A stretch of 64,000 bases of DNA from Casuarius casuarius (lineage: Eukaryota; Chordata; Aves; Casuariiformes; Casuariidae), in NCBI GenBank assembly GCA_003342895.1, contig PTFA01000192.1, positions 1,141,378 to 1,205,377 on the forward strand, given 5' to 3'. Under the pieces are notes generated by a model, which saw nothing but the letters and a program-made list of their open reading frames with translations, had not been told where the DNA came from and did not search any database. Made by a program: the position numbers and the translations under genes. The first letter of the stretch is position 1. Each line of letters opens with the position of its first letter. Below are positions 25,421-35,960 of this stretch, piece after piece.

Positions 25421-26469
25421 GGGAGTTCGTGTACCTCTCTTCTGTGCCTATGTAAAGGCAGCCCACAGGCCCCTGGCAGAAAGACTCTTCAAACATCTTT
25501 ATCGGTGGCTTGCTAAACGCTCGTGATTGGTTTTAATTCCAGCTATTTTCAGCGATTAAAGCACTGCTTTCCTTGCATGGCCCTGTGCTTTTAATTAGCC
25601 AAAGCAAACCCATGTGCTGTGAAATCCTTTGCTTCATCCAAATGGAGGAGAATTTTATCATTTCTGCCCCAGCTTTTCTTTCAGAAATATGAAACAGGAG
25701 CCAGTAGCTGGTAACCCTGAGAGCTGCCAGGAGCCAGCGCTGCTCCAGGCTGTTTCCTTGGCATGGGAAGAGAGGGATGGGAGATCCCTTTTGCTGTATA
25801 CATCTGCCCTGCTCCTCAGCTGTTGCCGAGCGCTGCCTGGGACAGCAGTGACCAAGGAGCTGCGATGCATGTGCGCTACCCACCTGGAGGGTCCCCCCAT
25901 GGCACTCTCTGTCAAGCAACATATGCTGTGTCACAAGCCAGTGCCCGCCTCGTTGTTTTAGTCCAGATACCCTCTCAGACTCCTCCACCTGCTATTTCTG
26001 CAGACGTCCTCTTTCCATCTTTCTTCTCTGCTTTAAGCACAGATTTTCGGATAAGCAATACAGTATCATCTTATTTTGTGTGCTATCTGCTGGGCTGGCT
26101 GTATTCTCGGAACACAATGGCATGAATTACTTTACATAACAGAAGTACAGAATTCAATAATAGCAACAGCAGAGGCAATGGGGAAATCAGCCAGTGAAGA
26201 ACAAGAGAAAGGGATGTTTCCAGCTATGAGTTTTAATATTCATAGAAGCTAAACTCAATGCAAGATAGGATTNTTGTGGGCCAGTCCTGAAGCATCGTGG
26301 CGGGGAGTGATACGTGGGGAAATCCTGATGGCTGTTTTTCCTGAAATGCAATGGAGAAGGTGGAAACGGGAATTACCTTAGATCACATTGGTACTCCATC
26401 TATGAGAGTTACCAATGTATCTACTCCTAAATTGTTTAGTGTGATCATGCACATTGCTATATTTTACCC

Positions 26470-27290
26470 ACCCTCCCTATTTCTGTTATTTTTCTTTTCT
26501 GAGACAGTGACAAGCACTGCACATAATATTCCAGGTGTGATCCCATCCCTGAATTACACGGAGGACTCAGCACAGTATTTGTATCACTTTATCCCATTCC
26601 TCTTGTGTTCTGACATCGCAGTTGGGTTTTTTGCCACAGCTGCACAGTAAGCTGAGGTCAGCATTCAGCTGTTTCTAATACCATCTCAATTCCTTTCTTT
26701 GGCTGAGACAGTCCATTCATAATCCTGAAAGACTTGTGAATAATGTACAGTTTTCCCCTCTTACAGGTGTTATTTGCATTTACCAACATTGAATATAACT
26801 TATCATCACATTGTCCATTTGCTTAGCTCTCACTAAAACTTCTCCCTGTTTCTTCTGGTCCTGGCTACCTCAAATAACTTGGTGTTGTCTGCAATTTTGT
26901 CACATTCTGGGTGTTCTCATTTCCAAATAATAAATATGTTAAACAACATGTGACATGGCATAGAACAGAATCTCCATCCATCACAGAGTTAATCCACTGT
27001 CATAGTAATAATTTTAATCCTACTGGAGTATGTACAGTGACCAATTTCATTCATTCACTAGTTTGTCATGTTTAAAATCATCTGAGAGGTTGGTAATACA
27101 TGATTTTCCTTAGCAGACTCTTTTTTAGTAGACTTTGTCACAGCATATTCTTCCAAATGCTTAGATATTCTGATTTCAAATATTATTACATCTCATTTTC
27201 TAGGTCTAAATTGAAAACTCCCTTGTCTAGAGTTCCCTGGATTGGCTCCTGGGCTATTTTCCAAGTATAGTGTATAGCCTTTGTTGCCTA
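26470..27290 (-). mobile_element. Ancient CR1 LINE, reverse orientation
   Basis: The + strand follows, in order, blocks known from old crocodilian/turtle CR1 copies in reverse complement. These are 'cagtattccaggtgtgatc', then 'tttgcatttaccaacattgaat', 'cttggtgttgtctgcaattttgtcacat', 'ataataaatatgttaaacaac' and 'tctagagttccc'. It is far more diverged than the copy at 22.6 kb. No open frame survives. Boundaries are approximate. Confidence 0.75.
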
Positions 27291-27305
27291 TTAATTCCCT
27301 AATTT

Positions 27306-27354
27306 GGTGGTGGTTTTTTGTTTGTTTTGTTTGTTTTTTTGTTTTTTGTTTTTT
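27306..27354 (+). repeat. GT/T-rich simple repeat
   Basis: T-runs separated by single G residues, of the (GTTT)n to (GTTTTTT)n kind. It lies immediately beyond the old CR1 segment. Confidence 0.8.
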
Positions 27355-27359
27355 AGTGA

Positions 27360-30300
27360 TGGAGCCCTCATGTTCTAAGTTTAGAGATCATGGATGTACT
27401 ATCTGGGAGTAGCAGCTTCTTTGTTTTTACTCAAATAGTTTGTTCCTGAGCCTTTTCTCCTGGCACCGCGATCTTTGGCATTCCTGTTTCACTTTTAGTG
27501 CAGAAAAGGATGGAAAAAAGGCTGGAGCAGAAATTTTAAGAAGGTGAAATGTTACTTTTTTTTTTCTAATGAGGAGCAATAGAGTTATTTAAGTGCAAGA
27601 GAATTTCTAGCTTTTTCTTGTGGGATGTGAATAATAAGACAGCAGTATTGGGGGCATGCTTGAGTACAGTGGGACTTGAAGCAAAATAGAGAAGTGGGTC
27701 AGGATAAGAGGAAATGAAAGCATGGATGAAGGTTGCTGTGGAAGGGAGACTCAGGGAAGCTGTAACAATGATTAATAATGCTCCCGCACTAAATAACATT
27801 TTCCATCTGTACATCTGAAAGCTGTTCAGATGTGCAGCACATGTTTAGAAAGTCCTACAGGTAATAAAGGTGAGTAAATCAGATATGAAGTTACAAATCA
27901 ATGTATCAGAAGAAAAGTTCAGTGCAATCTTGGGTTGCATTATTAATGTTAGTGCCATTGTTATTTTTAGCTCTGTTTCCTAAAGAAATGAAGTGGAGGT
28001 GATCAATGCACCCCTGCAGGAACCTGCTGGTCCATTTCAATCACGTAACCCGAGGCGCGTGGAGGGAGGACAGCAGTCGTACTGATGTCCTCGTTAGAGG
28101 AAGCACGGGCAGAGCTGAGTCCTTATCTCTTCTGCTTGGTCCACTAGCCGCTGAAAGGCAGCGACCACCTGGCCAGTCAGTCTGCCTGACCCACATGGCC
28201 AGCCAGCACTTGTGTAGCACAGGAGCAGCATGTGTGGCTGCTTGCCAAGCTGGTGGGTCACACTGTGCTAAGTTAGACCCAAGGGAGGGAGCAAGGAGCA
28301 GTATGGGAATGGGCTGAGCAGGCTGGGGAAAGGGGCATTTTGTTGAGAAGATGTTGGGGACATGAGAAGAAGGTAGTGTGGTGCAATGTAGAGTACACAA
28401 AGCTGCAGGAAAGGTCGATGTGGGGGCATATTGCAAGGTGCAAGATGCAGGAACCCGGAGAGGATAGAGAGGTGAGCAGTTTTATGAGCAGCAGAACAAG
28501 CGATGTCTCTTGCATTTATCTATCCCCTGCATCCCTCCCTCTTTGAGGTGGGATGGGGGATCCTAGGGAACACTGCAGCAGGGAGCCGTGCCTCAAAAGA
28601 AAGAGATTTTAGGAGATGTAAGGCATAAATCATTAAAGCTTCCTAAGTTTTGCATCTCACAGGATACCCTGCTCTCACCATTGTGTAGGAAGATCAGGAA
28701 CTGGTTGTGGTAGGCCCTATGCAAATATGAGGAAACAAGGTGGTTCCTGCTCCAAAGTGCTTGCAGTCCTGGTGTGCACCAAGACATCACACCACAGACC
28801 TGAAATGTAACACTTCTTTGTCCTATGGGGCGGGGGCCGTTGCACCTCAGGTACTGTGTTGAGGGGGATTCTAGGAAGAGGGAAACAAGGGAGAACCAGT
28901 GAAGGAGAAAAAAAAGGGAAATGCTGAAGAGGCTGGAAGAAGTATTGGGGTTTCTTTCAGCAGGAAGATGAAAAGTACTAATTATGGGTTGTTTGACATA
29001 GCAACAAGTAAATTCCTTCCAGGCTCCTCCTTGACAATAGGAAAAGTTTCTGTTCCAGGGAGGGAGAGGATTTGCTTTAAGACTATAGAAATCCTGGAGG
29101 CTTATGAAGGAGGAAAGGGGCACGAAATTCTGAATATTCAAAAGAGCTTTGTGCCTGCGAAGTTGTTAAGCTGATGAATGCCCCATGACTTGTGACACTT
29201 GCAACCCTGCTCAAATGCACTAGAACTGGGTTGCCAGGATCCATCTAGTAGGAACCTAGAGAAACTGCCTGCCTGACTTGCATATTTCTAGGGAGAAAAA
29301 CATGAGCTTGCCTGTAAAATTAAGAAGGAATATGGCAATCACCAGTCAACTAGACTAGAAGCCCTATTATTGCTTCTCTGGCTGTGGCCAAAGGCCACAA
29401 GCCTTAGAAGAGAGGATCCTAGCTTTTGTTGCTGGGTACCATCATCAGGAGTGACACAGGCTGTGGGTACACCCCATCAGCAGTTTCTAGGTCTTGTTGC
29501 TCTCTAGCAGGGACCTCTTAAGGTTTCATTTAGAAAAGGGGCTCAGAAGACCACAGCAGACAGGAGTGGATGCAGAGACAGCAGCACAGAAAAGGAGTTG
29601 TCTTTAGAAGGAGGGAGAGCAACTGTATCACAGACAAGGAGAAGCAGAGCAGGAGCAAGAGATGTCAGTGCTGAATTCCAGGAGGACGCAGCAGCTCAAT
29701 ATTTAAGGCTGTGCTAAGGTCAAAAGAGAACGAGCCAAGAGAAAAGCTCATGGTTTGCAGAAGATGAGATCATTAGCTATCCTAGGCAGCTTCAGTGCTC
29801 TGGCTCTGCCAGAACCTGATCTAAAAACAGGCTGTGTCTATGCTGTATATAAAAATGAGGTGGCTATTTTTTTTTTATCATGCTTTCCTGAGGAAAGGGA
29901 TGTCTGCAAAGTGAGATGTGCACTGTGTCAGGGCAAGGGCAGGAATGCATAAGGGGTGTAAGTAGTGACATCTTCTAGCAAGGTGGCAGGAGACTAACGG
30001 AGGGGAAGAAATTAAGAATTGCAACAGTGGGGCAGGGATCTGGGAGGAGGATGGAAAGAGTGGGAAGTGGTGCAAAAGGAACCAGAGATGAGGAAAGCCC
30101 TGAGGGATGCGAGAAAAGAATAAATAGTATCCTGGGAGGGCTGAAAGGAGTAGCAGGCAGGGAGCAATGTTATCGAGAGTTAGACCAATCTTACACGGAC
30201 AGGAAGTGACACATGCTCTAGCTGCTCATAATACACGCATGTAAGCTGCAGTCCTATACGCACACACTTTTTCGATGATAAGGAAATGAGTAGCAAATTA

Positions 30301-31080
30301 ATTAGGAATTGGTAGCGCTGTACAGATTGGCTGACAATCCATAAATAAAAGAAGGTCAAGTGCCATGACTGAAAAGAACTTGGAGAAGGCTGGGCATTTG
30401 GCATTCAGGCTGAACTAGATAAAATACAGCAAAAAATTTGGCTGGCAAAGCAATCTACTTATCCTGAAGCTGGCTTGTGTCACTGTAGTGTCCCAGTGCA
30501 ATATAATCTTTTAACCGCACCTTCCCAGGATACTAAGTGAAGCAAGCATCCCTCCACCTGTTTATTTTGCAGAGAAAGCTGATGTGAAGAGTGTAAAGAT
30601 GTTAGGCCTTTCCAGTGCTGGGCTAGAGTCTGATTCACTGGCCTGCCCTTCCTCTGGCAATGACTGGTTTGGAAGATAGCTGTCCAAAAGGTGTCTGTTT
30701 CTACCTTCTGGGGTATTAACTAGCATGAATCACAACGGCCATACAGATGCAAATGACATGATTTTTACAAATTGACAATGTGGCGCTGAGCAGGAAGGTT
30801 GTTTGGCCTGATCTGTGGAGATCTGACTGTGAATGATGAAAGCAAACTGATCCTGGAGGGGAAAAAAAGGATGAGTATTGGAAAAGCGGACACAGATGCT
30901 TTCATTTCATTCGTCACAGACTTCATTTGCTGTGCCTCACAGCTGCCCTCATGCGATACATTACTTACTCTATGCTTCGGCTCAGACCTGTTGCTTGTCT
31001 GCCTGTGACTCTATTACACTTAGGCACTTCAGAAAATCAAGCAGCAATCATGATTGCCTTAAATGTTGCCCAGTTCAGAT
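27360..31080. other. Non-coding sequence, no gene recognised
   Basis: Short frames only. The longest, 182 codons on the minus strand at 28593-29141, is hydrophobic and unrecognised. A block near 28748-28790 ('cctgctccaaagtgcttgcagt') resembles the reverse complement of the 'agactgtaagctctttggggcagg' tail seen on amniote SINEs, so an old SINE remnant may lie at about 28690-28830. Confidence 0.45.
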
Positions 31081-31085
31081 CAAAG

Positions 31086-33070
31086 AGGAATAGCTGGGTT
31101 GGGCTGGAACTTAGGTCCACCTGGTCCCGTACATAATTGCTGGTGATGGACTGGTAGAAGCTACCTCCCAGGAAAGTGTCAAAACCTCCCTGCAGGCTGA
31201 TGTGGGCTAATCCCATATGTCTGTGGGCTACAGATTAGAGTAAGTACTGGGGCTTGAAAGTCCCTTCCACACTTCTGTCTGTTTCTAGTGATGATAACTC
31301 TGAGTATGGTTTTATTTCTCTGTAGATTGCTTGGTCCCACATTGAATCATGTGGTGATCTTGGTTTACCACCTTCCTGTGGCAGTGAGTTTTGCTGTTTA
31401 AGCATATCTTGGAGTGGAGGGGAGTATTTCCATCTACCAGGTTTGGATTTGCAGTCTTCATCCTCTGGGCCCTGTGTCATGAGCTGGGAGTGCAGAAGTT
31501 CCTCAGCTACCTTCTCTGTTTTATACACTTCTATAATTTTTCTTCTCGTTCTGAGGATTCAGGCCTGAAAGGGATGGCTGGAATGGCCTCATCGAGCACC
31601 CTGCAATCATGAGCCACTATGCAGTTAAATCCAGAATGGGCCACAGAAAATGTACTCTCACACATGTCAGAGGTCAGGAAATATTTCTCAGCTCTCTACA
31701 GCGGATATAAGACCTGCGTAATAGCAGATCAAAAGCCTCAAACAACAGTGTGCTATGGTGTCAGTCTGGGGGTGAGTCAAGGTATTACTGGTGTAATTGA
31801 TGCTTGCAGTATGAGGGTATTTGCTAGGTAAAAGGGCACAGATGACCCTAGAAAGAAAATTTCTTTTTTCTGAGGAACAGGCCCAAACTTTTCTCTCTCT
31901 TTGCAGAGGACAGTGTTCCCAGGCTGCTGATCACTTTTGTCGCCTTTCTCTGAACACCCTCGTGTTGTGCAAAATCCGTTTTAACATGAGGTGACTGGCC
32001 TTTCCCAGTCTGTTATTCCTCCTCCCAGCCCTTTCGCAGCTGAACGCCTTGTCTGACAGTGGTGTGCTAGCTGAGGTGCTCCCAGCTGCGTACAGGGACC
32101 CCAGCCCCCTCTCACAGTTTGTTGCAGTTTGAGATCCTGCGAGGTGACTTGGGAAGGTTTTAATTCGGGTGCTCCAACAGAGAACACTTTGTTTTTATTG
32201 ATGTGGTGTCAGTTATTATCATGTTGACCGTCTACCTCGCTTGGTTGATTCTTACTCCAGTAGCCAGGAGTCCCCTCTGGTCTCGAGAGGCTTTTTGACC
32301 TACCCGAATGTATCCTCCGCAGATTCTGTAATCCCTCCGACAGCTCTCTTCCCCCATTGCTGGTATATTATTCAAACCATCTGTACAGCGCTCACTTTCT
32401 TTACTCTTAACTAATGTCCTTTTGAATGACTCTCATTGTGCTGTAAACATTTTCCTAAAATTTAGTGTATCTTTTCATTCGCTGCCTCCCCCTAGGATGT
32501 TGTACCTAATTATATTGTGAACCCTATTACTTAAAGGCTTGGATATTGTCACTTCTTGAATTAGTTCCTGTGTGTTACTGAAAATGAAGTCAAGAATAGC
32601 TGCTCTTGCTTGTGAGTGCTAGAATTAGCTGTTCCAAGAAGCAATTGCTTAAAGCACTGAAGATCTGTTGTGTTCTTTGTGCCAGCTTATAGGTGAATTT
32701 CCTCATTTTCATTTTATTAAATCATGCCACTGCTTCTTTCAAAACTGCACACCCAGTTGTCTTTATCTAGCGCCCTAATGATAAATGCACAGCATGGGAT
32801 TATAAATATATTACAACTCCTGGCGTTGTGAATTCACACAGAGTCAATGATGTGATCCTTGGCACGCAGAATTTTCCCCCTTAAGAGTTTTAAGGTTTCT
32901 GAGTTAACTCCATGAAGGTATTTAAAAGACTGCATTATTCCTCCAACCCGTTGGCTTAATCCCACTTTTCTGTATAACTTGCAGCCAGGTATTATAATAT
33001 CCCATTTGCTTTTTAGCATTCCACCAAGTTTCTGTCATTCATAGTGTATTAGTCATCATCCATTGCCAGG
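31086..33070 (-). mobile_element. Long ancient CR1 LINE, reverse orientation, with interruptions
   Basis: The + strand matches reverse-complement old CR1 in three segments in the right order. The first, 31086-31560, is the 3' UTR ('tgggctggaacttaggtccacctgg', 'ttctgtctgtttctagtgatgataactctg', 'cttctctgttttatacacttctat'). The second, about 31870-31970, reads 'cacttttgtcgcctttctctgaacac'. The third, about 32440-33060, includes 'gaagtcaagaatagctgctcttgc' and 'agaattagctgttccaagaagcaatt'. About 300 bp at 31570-31865 and about 450 bp at 31985-32440 do not match and may be insertions, replaced sequence or stretches too diverged to see. No reading frame survives. Confidence 0.8.
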
Positions 33071-34866
33071 ATTTCTATTTCATCTCAAAATCAGCCCCTT
33101 TTGAGATGTTTAAAGCTGGACGTGGTGCAAAGAAAAACTCCTCAAAAATAATAGGAAAAGAAAAGCTCAAAAAAACCCNCCCATAGTTAGCAATTTTAAT
33201 GTCTACCCTTCCTCCCTTATTTTGGAGGCTATGTGAGATGTGACTAGATTGGTCTTTCCTGCTCCACCTTCTATGAAACTGCATGAGTTGCTGAGGGAAT
33301 GTGATTTCTGGGCTTGGCTTTGCCTGCTAAATGTTTTATATTTTTATCTGCTGCAATATAAGCAAATGAGCTGGAGTCAGGCATGTGAGACAGGACCTTC
33401 AGTGATTCCCCATACTCCACCCTCCTGCTTAAACCTGGTAGGTTCACCAGACTCCCATCAGACTATGCGACTTTGCTCCATATCCTTGTTAGCATGAGGT
33501 GCTGTGTCACTGGTGTGTGCTGCACAGCCCACAGCCCCGTCTCCCCTAGTCATACCGGTGCTGTGTCCACCCTGGCTTCAGTAGGACTTGCCACAATCCT
33601 TAGTCTGTGGTTCTGGGCCACCATTTTATTCTCTGCCCCCCTTTCCCCAGCACAGCTCCCGTTGTCCCCAGTTCTCTCGTGTCCAGTGAACCGCACTTGC
33701 ATCTAGGAGCGCTTCCTGATTTATTTCCCCGGGAGGGTCCCTACGTGGCTCAAGTGATGTGCAAGAAGCTAAGCTACCAGGGCGTTGCACGTGAGTCCTG
33801 GCACATGTCAGCTCCTGCGCTGATCTGTGCGCGAGGCTTGCACTCCCCGTTCTCCTCCTTTCTGTAGGGCGCAGGGTGCTGAAACCAAGCTGTCGCTGCG
33901 CTGAGAGCAGGACTGCTGACTGCTGTGCTGACTGCACAGCATGTGGAAGATCAGGATGCCTTCTCCTCTCCTTTCCTGTTCCAACCCTTCACTTTCTTCA
34001 GGCTAGCTCTTCCCTGGAAAGAGGAGGCTGCAACGAACCTAGCCAAGGGAGGAGAAGAGGATTAGCGAATCCCAGGAAAAGGGATGGCTTCCTCCGGGGC
34101 AGCCTGGGGCAGCCCACACACCATAGGCTGTGAGATTATGCCTGTCCTTCGCTGTAGGGATACGTGTGGAAGAGACTGATGGGATCTCCCACAGATTAAT
34201 CTCGTTAAACCACTCTTCACAGGGTAGATAATCTCCATGTCAGCATTTGTGAGTTTAGACCCACTGACGAAAGCTCCTTTACAGCTAGCTGGGAGCTGGG
34301 TAAATAGGATAGATACTGCCTTATGTAATCTTTTTCAGTGGTCCGTACAAACCTCTGTGAGAACCAGAAAGAGGCACAGCAGAGAAAAATGGACCAAAAT
34401 TGAACATATGAATCCATCTGTACATACACGTCTCAGATGCCTGCTGGGGATGGTGCATGAGCTCCCGCTGCTGCTTCTGGAGATGTTTGTCCTGGAACAG
34501 GTTTCAGCTGGAAATTGCTGATTCAGTGAAATCACAGGAGCATATGTTTATTATCAACCCCGCCCCCTAGGAAATTATGGATTTTATGGATTATGGATTT
34601 TTGTGGTTTAATCAGTTCAGTATGTATCCTTTTGACTTTATAGAATAATGTAAAAGTCAACATGGTAATGGGCAATAGTCAAGGCCCTTAGGTCAAAACA
34701 ACATGTTTCAAACAAGTTAAAACAAAATATATTCTGAATATTTCATTTTGGGTCATTGCAAATCAAGAAGACATAGCCTTATGGCACACTGCATGATGTT
34801 TGACTTCCAGGAGCCTATTAGGAATCTATGGCCTGAATGTCCAAACAAACAATCACGTCTATTTTG

Positions 34867-34882
34867 TTTTTTTTTTTTTTTT
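34867..34882 (+). repeat. Poly(T), 16 T
   Basis: Uninterrupted T homopolymer. It could be the reverse-complement poly(A) tail of an old insertion, but I see no element attached to it. Confidence 0.85.
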
Positions 34883-35032
34883 AATGGAGTTTTGTGCTGA
34901 TGAGGGCTACTGGGCTTGACAGCTCTGAAGAATGAGCCTTAATGCATTTCTGCAACTCAAATCTTTAAAGCTTGATGTGTCCTGGCAACTCCTCCTCTGT
35001 TTCTGAAGCTTTTCCCTTCTTTTCCTTTTTCC

Positions 35033-35051
35033 TTTTTTTTTTTTTTTTTTT
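35033..35051 (+). repeat. Poly(T), 19 T
   Basis: Uninterrupted T homopolymer at the end of a longer T/C-rich stretch that starts near 35009. It is the longest single-base run in the window. Confidence 0.85.
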
Positions 35052-35819
35052 AAGCCTAAAATATTTCGTAATTGGACATGGAGTGCACCCATCAAAGCAA
35101 AAATTTATCCCTCAAGGTGTGGATAGCGGGGTCTGCAATGCGGCCCACATGATTTCCCCCCACCTTGCTGACCCAAAGCCCACCCACCTTGCGGGCTCAG
35201 AGGATTCATATCACATTTGGGCTGACTGTGATGGCCCATCCAGGCTGCATGAACGTGAAAAGAAGCAGCACATGGCCGGGACTTCAGGGCCTGGGCTGAG
35301 ACAGGAGCTTGTTGCTGAGGGTTGCAGGTGGGATAGTGGTGAAGCCTCAGAGGGAGAGTGATGTTCAGACCTCTGTGCAGCCCATGTGGCCAAGACATTT
35401 GCTGTCTTCCTCGGTGTATTTTGCACAGGAATCTGTGCTCGTAAGCTCCCGTTGTCACAGCAGAGAGGGCCCTCTGGAAAACAAGGCAGGGATGAGTCCA
35501 CCAGAGATTCTTGTCACCCTGCACGAACGGAGAAGGCAGGAGCAAGTCCTCTGCTAGGGACATGTCTGAATACATCCAAGTCCTCCTTGCTCCTTTTCTT
35601 GGCTGCCATTGTGCAGAGAAGAGGCACTTTAGGGAGGGCCCACGTTGGAACTAGGCAGGACACGGGGCTGCCGCTTTCCCCCTCTCACGCTGAGGCTGTG
35701 AGAAATTGGACTGCACATGCCAAGAGCCCCTTTTGGCCCCAAGCACGGGGGTCTTTCTCCAGAGATCCTAGCAGCGTGAGCTCATTCCCTGCCCATGTCA
35801 GCCCCCGCTCTTGCATCCT

Positions 35820-35960
35820 GTGCCGGTGCTGTGTGGGGCAGCAGCAGCTGGCTGGGGTGAAACAGCGTGCGAGCGAGCGAGCTTCCAGGGCTGGAGCGCT
35901 GCAGGGAGAGGTACGAGTAATGGAAATTGAAATGCAAATTCTTCCTCTGAGTGGAGAAAA
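35820..35960. promoter_or_regulatory. GC/CpG-richer patch with POU octamer (candidate regulatory element)
   Basis: A GC-richer patch contains a GCGAGCGAGCGAGC run (about 35868-35881). It is followed by a perfect octamer ATGCAAAT (35932-35939), the POU-domain (OCT) binding site, in a block otherwise made of GGAAATTGAAATGC-type sequence. The same DNA is the 3' part of a 198-codon + frame (35386-35982) that I do not recognise and regard as fortuitous. The regulatory reading is inference from motif and composition only. Confidence 0.25.

Larger units (their letters stand above)
23300..26469. other. Non-coding sequence with one long unexplained frame
   Basis: No known gene is seen. A short CR1-type 3' tail lies at 23802-23857. 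The longest open frame in the window lies on the minus strand at 24740-25420 and is listed separately. One ambiguous base lies near 26273. Confidence 0.45.

Noticed and set aside
28593..29141. A 182-codon minus-strand frame with hydrophobic stretches.
   Set aside because: No domain, no splice or promoter context, and part overlaps a probable old SINE remnant.
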